Source of the DNA: Halomonas jincaotanensis | GTDB lineage: Bacteria; Pseudomonadota; Gammaproteobacteria; Pseudomonadales; Halomonadaceae | Length of the DNA: 64,000 nucleotides | Direction of reading: 5' to 3' | Assembly: GCF_018448785.1 (NCBI RefSeq) | Contig: NZ_JAHCLU010000006.1 | Location: 161,504 to 225,503 of the forward strand | Part shown: positions 18,797 to 25,581 of the stretch, in pieces | Numbering within the stretch: position 1 is the first letter of the stretch | Layout of the letters: each line of letters starts with the position of its first letter | The notes under the pieces: model-generated | What the model was told of the DNA's origin: nothing | The model's database searches: none | The model's input: only the letters and a program-made list of their open reading frames with translations | Made by a program: the position numbers and the translations under genes

Positions 18797-19366
18797 TCAG
18801 CGCAATAAATAGAGCAGCGGATAAAGCAGGATCCAGATCAGGTCGACCATGTGCCAGAAGGCGGCGGCGGTCTCCACGTTCTCGGTGGAAGTGCGCCAGG
18901 TCACCAGGGCCAGCAGCGCCAGGCCGAACAGCACATGGGCGAAATGAAAGGCAGTGAGCCCATAATAGAAGCCGAAGAAGGCGTTGGTCTCCGGGGTGAT
19001 GCCGGCTTCGAACTTGCCGGCATACTCGACCCCCTTGATCACGCCGAACAGCACGCCCAACGCCATGGAAGCTCCCAGCCACTGGCGGGCACGGCGGATC
19101 CGCTCGGCGCTCACGGCCTCGACGGCGAGCGCGACGCAGAGCCCGCTGGTCAGCAGCACCAAGGTGTTGAGCCCGCCCATCAGCGGGTCGAGCTCGCGCT
19201 GGGAGGCGTCGAACAGCGCCGTCGACGCCACCCGTTCCACGGCGTACAGGGCAAAAAAGGCGCTGAAGACCAGCATCTCGCTTAAGATCAGCACCCACAT
19301 CAGTGGGTTTCCGGGCAGCGCCGAGAGGGGCCCCCAGCCGGGATTGGGCAGATCGCGGGATGTCAT
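18797..19366 (-). CDS. norE: NorE, COX subunit III-like protein
   Basis: NorE resembles heme-copper oxidase subunit III and supports assembly or stability of NO reductase. The 189 residues include five hydrophobic segments, with GNPLMWVLILSEMLVF, TNAFFGFYYGLTAFHFAHVLFG and WHMVDLIWILLYPLLYLL as family marks. ATG 19366 overlaps the stop of the upstream gene as ATGA. The same frame stays open to 19897, but that part is antisense-like, low-quality sequence overlapping the upstream gene. Confidence 0.9.
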   Translation of the reverse strand: MTSRDLPNPGWGPLSALPGNPLMWVLILSEMLVFSAFFALYAVERVASTALFDASQRELDPLMGGLNTLVLLTSGLCVALAVEAVSAERIRRARQWLGASMALGVLFGVIKGVEYAGKFEAGITPETNAFFGFYYGLTAFHFAHVLFGLALLALVTWRTSTENVETAAAFWHMVDLIWILLYPLLYLLR

Positions 19367-19803
19367 TCGTCCAGCAGGGTCACCCGGGCTCCACCGAAGG
19401 CCAGGCTGCGCGGGTTGGTTACCGGCTGGTTGGAGGTCAGTCGGGTGATGCCCACGCCACAGCGACCCACCATCCAGATCAGACAGGCGGTGAAGTAGAT
19501 ATAGCCCAGCGCCCAGGGCGCCATGGGCGGTACGCCCACCAACCCCAGCAGCTGCCAGATAACGACGAAGAGGCCGCCACCCAGCACACCCAGCCAGAAG
19601 GTGCGGATCTGGAATTGCAGGTGGCTCTGCACCCAAGGCTCGGCGCGGCGGTGCTTGAGGTGGGCGATCAGCACGCCGACGGGGGCGGTGACCACGGCGA
19701 GCACGCTGCCCAGGAAGAGCATGTAGACGATGATGGCCGCACCGCGCCCGCTGGCGGCCTTGTCTAGTTGATCGGGAAACTGTTGGACCAGGGTGTTGGA
19801 CAT
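19363..19803 (-). CDS. DUF4870/Tic20-like membrane protein leading norEF
   Basis: This 146-residue protein has three hydrophobic segments and a cytoplasmic loop LIAHLKHRRAEPWVQSH. The layout recalls the DUF4870 (Tic20-like) family, whose function is unknown. ATG 19803 is chosen because GAGGTGAC is correctly spaced upstream; a GTG at 19812 would add three residues. It is translationally coupled to norE and is the first gene behind a DNR/NsrR-like promoter, so it may be an accessory NO reductase factor. Confidence 0.6.
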   Translation of the reverse strand: MSNTLVQQFPDQLDKAASGRGAAIIVYMLFLGSVLAVVTAPVGVLIAHLKHRRAEPWVQSHLQFQIRTFWLGVLGGGLFVVIWQLLGLVGVPPMAPWALGYIYFTACLIWMVGRCGVGITRLTSNQPVTNPRSLAFGGARVTLLDE

Positions 19804-19858
19804 GGAAGTCACCTCGCATCCTTATGTCTGACGGGCACCTGAAACGTGGCCCGGTTAT

Positions 19859-19881
19859 TTGATGCATTTCAGATGACACTA
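19859..19881. promoter_or_regulatory. NsrR-like operator over the norEF promoter
   Basis: The half-site GATGCATTT is a perfect match to the NsrR consensus, and the full 23-base window agrees at about 15 of 22 positions. It overlaps a minus-strand -10 element TATAGT (19883 to 19878) and the predicted transcription start near 19871. This repeats the arrangement seen before norC. Confidence 0.5.
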
Positions 19882-19905
19882 TAGCGCGAGGTTGCACAGT
19901 TTTTC

Positions 19906-19919
19906 ATGGTCTGGATCAA
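19906..19919 (-). promoter_or_regulatory. FNR/DNR-like box of the norEF promoter
   Basis: Read on the minus strand, TTGAT-CCAG-ACCAT has one perfect half-site and eight of ten consensus matches. Its centre (19912.5) is 41.5 bp from the start predicted from TATAGT, the class II FNR position. Confidence 0.55.
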
Positions 19920-19986
19920 GACACGGCCGCTTTGCCGAGAGGCGTCTGGCCGCAAGTGAGCAACAATAAGAGCGGTTCCACTGCCT

Positions 19987-20427
19987 CTACTGCAGCGACA
20001 TGATGTCTGCGTGCAGGCGGGCCAGGCGCCCTAGCAGCCGATTGCGTGGTCCAGGGGGAACGCCTTGATCGATCAGCGTCTGCTGCATGTGCTCGACCAA
20101 GGCGTTGAAGTGGGCGTCGGTGATGCCCATGTGCTGGTGGGCGCGATCCATGGGCGGTCCGCTGTAGACACAGGGACCGTCGCTGAGGTGACAGATCTGC
20201 TCTTCCAGCGAGGCGACGAAGCGGTCGATATTGGAGTTGGCGAAGAACACGACGACCTCGTCATCGCCTGCCAGACGATAGGTAAAATCCTCGACGATCG
20301 CCGCTACGCCCGCCTCGCCGCCCAATTGGGCGTACAGGGTCGGCGTTGGAGGAGTCGGCCGCTGCATGCAGCCGCTCAGCAGCAGGGCCAACAAGGCGAT
20401 AACGATAAGGCGATGGACGAGGCTCAT
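19987..20427 (-). CDS. Group 1 truncated hemoglobin as a lipoprotein
   Basis: This truncated hemoglobin (trHbN-like) of 146 residues has an N-terminal lipoprotein signal ending in LLSGC (Cys20), so it should be membrane-anchored in the periplasm, unlike most cytoplasmic trHbs. The globin body starts TLYAQLGGEAGVAAIVEDF, and the proximal histidine is His97 in AHQHMGI. ATG 20427 has AGGAG upstream. It follows the DUF3034 gene by 13 bp and is the last gene of the cupredoxin-GGDEF/EAL operon. O2 or NO binding is expected. Confidence 0.85.
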   Translation of the reverse strand: MSLVHRLIVIALLALLLSGCMQRPTPPTPTLYAQLGGEAGVAAIVEDFTYRLAGDDEVVVFFANSNIDRFVASLEEQICHLSDGPCVYSGPPMDRAHQHMGITDAHFNALVEHMQQTLIDQGVPPGPRNRLLGRLARLHADIMSLQ

Positions 20428-20440
20428 GAAGGACTCCTGT

Positions 20441-21370
20441 CTAGAAGGCGACCTGCAGCGACAGGTAGCCGCCGCGCTGCTGGTCCAGGCCGGCGATCGA
20501 GCCCAGGTCGAGCCAGGCACCGGTCAGCGACACATGCTTGTTGAAGAAATAGGCGCTGTAGAGATCCTGCCAGTCATCCTCGCGGGCGAAGTCGAGGTTG
20601 TCGGGCTTTTGTCGATACTCCACGCCCACCACCCAGTTCGGAGTCAGAAAGAGGCCCACGGAACCTTCGGCGACCAGCGAGCGGCTCGATTCCCGGTCGC
20701 CACCGAAGCCCAGCAGGCCGCCCTGGTTGGCCCGAGTCGAGCGCAGCGTGAGGTTGACCAGCAGGTTGCGGCCGGCCACGGCGTCGAACAGCAGCTTGCT
20801 GCCACTCAAGTAGATGTCGTTGCCCTGGGTCGACTCGGCGCCTACCGCGCGGGCCAGGCTGCCGTCATCCAGGCGCTTGTGCTGCACGCCAAGGCTCCAG
20901 ACGCCCCAGGGATGATAGAGCACGTCGCCGAGTAGACGCAGCTTGAGGCCGTGGATGTCCTGTTGCAGCTCGCCGCCCAGGGTGTCCAGGCCCAGCCGTT
21001 GTCGGGCAAACGACACCTCGAGCCGGTCCTGCCAGTTGAGTGCGACCCCACTGGCCGTGAGCCGGTAGTCGTCGAGTCGTGCCTCGCTGCGGCTCGCGGT
21101 GATGGCCCATTCGCCCTCGCTGGCGGTGCCGGCCAGCACTCCCCATGGTGAGAGACCACCACCGGCGGCACCCTCGATCTGCGTCACGCCACCGGTACCC
21201 AGCAGTCGACTGCCGGCCCAGGCGGGGGAGGCGGCGATGGTCGCCCAGAGCAGCAGGCCTATCCACAATGCCATCCATAACCCTATCTTTCCCATAGCCT
21301 TCCACAACCCTATCTTCCCCATAGAGAGCGGGATGAAGAGAGGGGAGGTGAGCCGCGATGGGTGGGTCAT
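20441..21370 (-). CDS. DUF3034 predicted outer-membrane barrel protein
   Basis: This 309-residue protein has a signal peptide and a body of alternating beta segments ending in LSLQVAF, with the terminal Phe typical of outer-membrane barrels. The start of the mature part, GSRLLGTGGVTQIEGAAGGG, is the DUF3034 signature. Function is unknown. ATG 21370 overlaps the preceding stop as ATGA. The leader contains two copies of a nine-residue unit, so ATG 21322 and 21295 are alternative starts. Confidence 0.8.
   Translation of the reverse strand: MTHPSRLTSPLFIPLSMGKIGLWKAMGKIGLWMALWIGLLLWATIAASPAWAGSRLLGTGGVTQIEGAAGGGLSPWGVLAGTASEGEWAITASRSEARLDDYRLTASGVALNWQDRLEVSFARQRLGLDTLGGELQQDIHGLKLRLLGDVLYHPWGVWSLGVQHKRLDDGSLARAVGAESTQGNDIYLSGSKLLFDAVAGRNLLVNLTLRSTRANQGGLLGFGGDRESSRSLVAEGSVGLFLTPNWVVGVEYRQKPDNLDFAREDDWQDLYSAYFFNKHVSLTGAWLDLGSIAGLDQQRGGYLSLQVAF
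21269..21322. repeat. 27-bp tandem duplication in a signal peptide
   Basis: Two adjacent 27-bp units encode MGKIGLWKA and MGKIGLWMA in the leader of the DUF3034 gene. They differ at only a few bases, so the duplication is recent. Each copy carries a possible in-frame start codon. Confidence 0.85.
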
Positions 21371-23601
21371 GGGATCTGCTCCTCGGATGGGGAGGCCTGA
21401 TGGTGGATGGCCCAGTCGACGATACGCTCGGCCGCCAGCGGCCTCGAGATCAGATAGCCTTGGAGAGTGTCGCAGCCGAGACGTTCGAGCAGCGACCGGG
21501 CGGCGGCGGTTTCCACGCCCTCGGCGACGATCTCGAGGCCCAGGTTGTGGCCGAGCTCGATGGTCGAGCGCACGATGATCTCGTCGTCGGCGCTTTCCTC
21601 GAGCTTGAGGATGAACGACTTGTCGATCTTGAGCTCCTGGACCGGCAGGCGTTTGAGCTGAGCCAGCGACGAGTAGCCGGTGCCGAAGTCGTCCACGGCG
21701 ATACGCAGCCCGGCCCGGCGCAGCTCGTCGAGCTGCCGGCTGGCGTGTTCGGGGTCCTGCATGATGGCGCTTTCGGTGATTTCGAGTCGCAGGCGCTCAG
21801 GCCCGATGGCGTATTCTGCCAGGCAAGCGCACAGCCGTGCGGGCAGGCTGATATCGGCGACGTCCTTGGCCGAGAGATTGACGGCGGCCACCAGTGAACA
21901 GCCTTGTTGGTCCCAGGTGCGGAGCTGGCGGCAGACGGTGTCCAGCATCCAATGGGTCAGGCGGTGAATATGCCCCGATTGCTCGGCGAGTGAAATGAAC
22001 TCGTCCGGCGGAATGAAGCCCAGAGTCGGGTGATGCCAGCGCATCAGTGCCTCGACGCCGGAAAGACGCCCGGTGCGGGCATCGAGCTGGGGTTGATAGA
22101 CCAGGGTCAGCTGGCCGTGTGTGACGGCTTCCTGCAGGTCGCGTACCAGGGTCAGCTGACGCAGGTGCAGCTCGTCCTGCCCTTCCTGGTAGCCCTGATG
22201 CCATCGCCGGGCACGTCGGGCCATGTCGAGAGCGATTTCGGCACGCCGCAGTAACAACGTGGCATTGTCCCCGTGCACGGGATAGCGCACCTCGCCGATG
22301 GCGAGCGTCAGGCGAATCGGCGTGCCTTCCAGATCGATCGGCTGGGCCAGGCGCTCCTGCAGTGCCGCCAGCCAGTCGGGCTCGGCCTCGGGCGCTGCCA
22401 GGCGCAGCAGAAATTCGTCGCCGCTGAGGCGGTAGGCGTCGATCTGCGGCGGGGGCAGGCGGTCGAGGCGGTCGGCGAGGACCTTCAATACCTGATCACC
22501 GATGGCGTAGCCGAAGGTGTCGTTGATGGTGCGAAAATCGGTGATCGAGAGGCGCAGCAGGGTAAAAGCCTCGCCCTGGGCGATGGCGGCATCGATGTCC
22601 TGCAATGCCGAATGGCGGTTGGCCAGGTTGGTGAGCTGATCATGGCGCGACTGATGGCGCAGCGTGGTTTCGCGTCTGGCGATGTCCTCCTGCATGGTCA
22701 GCAGGGTATCGGCCAGCAGTCCGATCTCGCCTTTCGGCGATACCTTGATGTCGCGCAGATGCTCGCCGTGACCGATGCGGCGGGCGGCGTCGGCGAGAAC
22801 GGCCAGCGGTCGCCCCATGCTGCGCGCGCTCAGCGCGGCGATCACGGCGGTCAACAGCAGCGTCAGGGTGAAGATGATCAGCAGCTGCCAGCGCAGCTCC
22901 GCATAGACGGCGAGCAGGTCGCTGCGCCGCTGCTGCGCCACCGCGTAGGCCTGTCCTTCACTGCCGGTGTAAAGCGGTTGGGTACGGGTCAGATAACGGT
23001 CGTCGGCGACCAGTGCCTCGTGCGCTTGCTCGTCGACGAAGCGGGTTTCCAAACGGGTCAGGGCGCCGATCTCGTCGGCGAGTTCGGCGTCGAGCAGAAA
23101 CCCCATGCCGACCCAGCCGATCAGGCCCGGGGCGCGCACCGGCATCAGCACGAACTGATAGGGGCGCCCCTGGTGCATGACCACCTCGACGGCCTCGCCA
23201 TCCTGGCGTGCCTGTTGCCAGAGCTCGGGAAAGGGCAGGGCGATGTCGGGTGAATGGTGGCTGCTGGCCAGCAGCCGGCCCTCGGGGTTGCCGAGCAGCA
23301 CCATATCGGCATTGGCACGGTCGCCGTGATTGGCGAGCACACTGACCAAGGTATCGGTGTCCTGGGTGGCGACGGCGCTCTTGAAGCCGAAGTCCTCGGC
23401 GAGTATCGCGACGTTGTCGCGTAGCCGCCGGCCGCGTTCTTCAAGCAACTGAAGCGTGACATCCAGCCCCACGCCGAGTTCGCGCTCGCCGCGTGCCAGC
23501 GTGTCCTGCTGAAGCGTTCGCAGCGTGGCCCCGGCGGCCACCAGCTGCGCGACGACGGCCACGGCCAGCATCACCAGCAGAAGGCGGCGGCGAAACGACA
23601 T
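21367..23601 (-). CDS. Membrane GGDEF-EAL c-di-GMP enzyme with HAMP
   Basis: This 744-residue inner-membrane signalling protein has an N-terminal helix, a periplasmic sensor of about 210 residues (about 30-240), a second helix (about 238-260), HAMP, GGDEF and EAL domains. The GGDEF site reads RLSGDEF near residue 390, a SGDEF variant that may be active. The EAL domain keeps EALMRW (near 517), the LEITES Glu, DDFGTGYSS (near 637) and AEGVET, so phosphodiesterase activity is likely. It directly follows the cupredoxin gene and overlaps the DUF3034 gene. Confidence 0.92.
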   Translation of the reverse strand: MSFRRRLLLVMLAVAVVAQLVAAGATLRTLQQDTLARGERELGVGLDVTLQLLEERGRRLRDNVAILAEDFGFKSAVATQDTDTLVSVLANHGDRANADMVLLGNPEGRLLASSHHSPDIALPFPELWQQARQDGEAVEVVMHQGRPYQFVLMPVRAPGLIGWVGMGFLLDAELADEIGALTRLETRFVDEQAHEALVADDRYLTRTQPLYTGSEGQAYAVAQQRRSDLLAVYAELRWQLLIIFTLTLLLTAVIAALSARSMGRPLAVLADAARRIGHGEHLRDIKVSPKGEIGLLADTLLTMQEDIARRETTLRHQSRHDQLTNLANRHSALQDIDAAIAQGEAFTLLRLSITDFRTINDTFGYAIGDQVLKVLADRLDRLPPPQIDAYRLSGDEFLLRLAAPEAEPDWLAALQERLAQPIDLEGTPIRLTLAIGEVRYPVHGDNATLLLRRAEIALDMARRARRWHQGYQEGQDELHLRQLTLVRDLQEAVTHGQLTLVYQPQLDARTGRLSGVEALMRWHHPTLGFIPPDEFISLAEQSGHIHRLTHWMLDTVCRQLRTWDQQGCSLVAAVNLSAKDVADISLPARLCACLAEYAIGPERLRLEITESAIMQDPEHASRQLDELRRAGLRIAVDDFGTGYSSLAQLKRLPVQELKIDKSFILKLEESADDEIIVRSTIELGHNLGLEIVAEGVETAAARSLLERLGCDTLQGYLISRPLAAERIVDWAIHHQASPSEEQIP

Positions 23602-24279
23602 TCACGACCCCTCGCGGTCTTGCAGTGCCTGCCTGAAACGCTCCTGCAGTGCCGAGGGCTCTGCGCGTACCGGCAGGCTGGCCTCGAGGTCGAGGGCCAC
23701 GGTACGGGTTTCACCCCGGCTGATCTGTCCTTCCCACCACTGCTGATGCGTGTCCTCCAGACGAGGATGCCAGATGCGCAACGCATGGCGACCCGCCGGA
23801 AGACCGGGTAGGGCAACACGGCCGTCGGCGCCGGTCCTGGCGATGCGGGGGGCGTTGCTGACCACGATGAAGGCCCGCATGTGGTCGTGGATATTGCAGC
23901 CCAGCACCACCACGCCCGCCTGGTCGAAGGTCACCGGTGGCGGGGTTTCCTGTAGATAGAGTTCCAGGTCGAAGACCTTGGCCGGCGAAAAGGAAAAGAC
24001 GTGATGGCGGGTGGTGTCGCGGTTGGGGAAGCTGACGCGGCTATCCACGGCCACCACCGAGACACGCGGGACGAAGGCGGCGTCGCGCTGCATGACCTCG
24101 CCCGCGTCACCGGCGGCCGAGGGAGTGCCGGGATGCAACACCTCGACCACGGCATCTGCCAGCGGCTCGCCGGTGCTGGCATCGGTTACCTGCAGCTGGG
24201 CGCCGCTCGCAGGAGACGCCAAGACGAGACTCAGGCACAGCCAGGCCAGGCCTCTGAGGAGGAGGGTATCGTGTCTCAT
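23602..24279 (-). CDS. Cupredoxin-like 'methylamine utilization' protein
   Basis: This 225-residue secreted protein has a signal peptide cleaved near ASG-A. A cupredoxin-like half has VSFPNRDTTRHHVFSFSP and VLGCNIHDHMRAF, which supply the His/Cys/His/Met set of a mononuclear copper site. A C-terminal carboxypeptidase-regulatory-like beta domain follows. Annotation pipelines call such proteins methylamine utilization protein, but no methylamine genes are here. The gene ends one base before the GGDEF-EAL gene, suggesting it supplies a redox or gas signal to that sensor. Confidence 0.75.
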   Translation of the reverse strand: MRHDTLLLRGLAWLCLSLVLASPASGAQLQVTDASTGEPLADAVVEVLHPGTPSAAGDAGEVMQRDAAFVPRVSVVAVDSRVSFPNRDTTRHHVFSFSPAKVFDLELYLQETPPPVTFDQAGVVVLGCNIHDHMRAFIVVSNAPRIARTGADGRVALPGLPAGRHALRIWHPRLEDTHQQWWEGQISRGETRTVALDLEASLPVRAEPSALQERFRQALQDREGS

Positions 24280-24408
24280 CTAGATATCATCATAAGTGCC
24301 AGTCATCGTGGATGGTTAGAGTCATCCAGCCGATGCTAGCACGCCTCAACGTTGACGGGTTTCACAACATGGGTTTAGAGAGTTAGAGAGATGGTGGGAC
24401 GCCGCGTG

Positions 24409-25581
24409 CTAGTTAACGCGATAGACGCACTTTCCCGCCACGAAAGTCTGTTGTGGCTGGAAGTCGCCATCGAGCAGCGTGATATCGGCATCGAAACCGA
24501 CGGCCAGGCGGCCCTTGCCGGCGTGCAACCCCAATACGCGGGCGACATTGCCGGCAATCAGGCCGAGTGCCTGTTCGAGGGGTAGGACCTTCTCGTGTAC
24601 GAGGCGTTGCCAGTCGGCGATCAGGGCGGTATTGCGGGCCACCCGCATGCCCAGATAGGTGCCCTTGGCGTCGAACTCGGGGAGGCTGCCGTTGCAGTCA
24701 GAACTCATGGTGATGCGCTCGGCGGGCACGCCGCGTGCGAGCAGGAACGACACCGCCTCGAAGGCGGAAATGTCCTCCTCGCCGACCTCGTCGAAGGCCG
24801 TGACGTCGACGCAGGCGTCGAACCTAAGCGCGTAGTCGGCGGCTTCCTCGAGGAGCGCGCGATGGCGATTGACGTGAGTGGGAATGACCTGGTCAGCGGG
24901 GATCTCGGTCTCAGCGAGCAACCGGCGCAGCGGCTCCAGGCCGCGTTTGCCATCGCCTAGGTGGAAGTGACAGATACCAAGCTTGCCGGCCAGCATGGCA
25001 CCGACTCGTACCTCACTGACCAGTCGCTCGATCTCGTCCTGGCGCGGCTGGCTGGAGCGATGATCCGAGATCGCCAGCTCGCCCAGCCCGAGCACCTCGG
25101 GAATCCAGGCCAGGTCGCGCTGCACGTCGCCGGTAAGCGTCGGTGGCGGGAAGCGATAGGCGCCGGTGTACATGTAGGCGGCGATGCCCTCGGCACGCAG
25201 CCCGCGCACCTTGGCGAGAAGGTCCGCCGGGGAACGGCTGATGCTGTCGGTGCCCAGCACCCCCACCACCGTGGCGATGCCCATCGAGGCGATCTCCTCT
25301 GCGGTAATCTCCGGGCAGCGGTTGCCGCAGCCTCCTTCGCCGCCACCGCCCGTCACGTGGACGTGCTGATCGATGAAGGCGGGCACGGCAATCAGGTCGC
25401 GTGCCTCCACGACCCTGACCGGCCAATCCGTCGGGACCTCAATATCCTGCCCCAAAGCGGCGATGCGACCGTCGGCGATCAGGATGTCGGTGGCTGCAAG
25501 CGACTCAGGCGCCTGAATGCGCCCCACCCGCAGCAGTGTCAGCAGGGGCTCGTCCGTCACTTCCATCAAGTCGAATGCCAT
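24409..25581 (-). CDS. iadA: IadA-type isoaspartyl dipeptidase with Lys-to-Glu site change
   Basis: This amidohydrolase should split beta-aspartyl dipeptides. In this operon the expected substrate is beta-Asp-Arg released from cyanophycin. Metal ligands are visible as HVH at residues 73-75, FHLGDGK, PTHVNR and SSDCNG. The residue that is a carboxylated Lys in E. coli IadA (in KCAISDHR) is Glu168 here (GELAISDHR; codon 25080-25078). Glu replaces carboxy-Lys in some other amidohydrolases, so activity is possible. Its ATG overlaps the cphA stop by one base, and length (390 aa) is normal. Confidence 0.9.
   Translation of the reverse strand: MAFDLMEVTDEPLLTLLRVGRIQAPESLAATDILIADGRIAALGQDIEVPTDWPVRVVEARDLIAVPAFIDQHVHVTGGGGEGGCGNRCPEITAEEIASMGIATVVGVLGTDSISRSPADLLAKVRGLRAEGIAAYMYTGAYRFPPPTLTGDVQRDLAWIPEVLGLGELAISDHRSSQPRQDEIERLVSEVRVGAMLAGKLGICHFHLGDGKRGLEPLRRLLAETEIPADQVIPTHVNRHRALLEEAADYALRFDACVDVTAFDEVGEEDISAFEAVSFLLARGVPAERITMSSDCNGSLPEFDAKGTYLGMRVARNTALIADWQRLVHEKVLPLEQALGLIAGNVARVLGLHAGKGRLAVGFDADITLLDGDFQPQQTFVAGKCVYRVN

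Noticed and set aside
19367..19897. N-terminal extension of norE to 19897
   Set aside because: It overlaps the coupled upstream gene and has no homology; the ATGA start at 19366 fits better.
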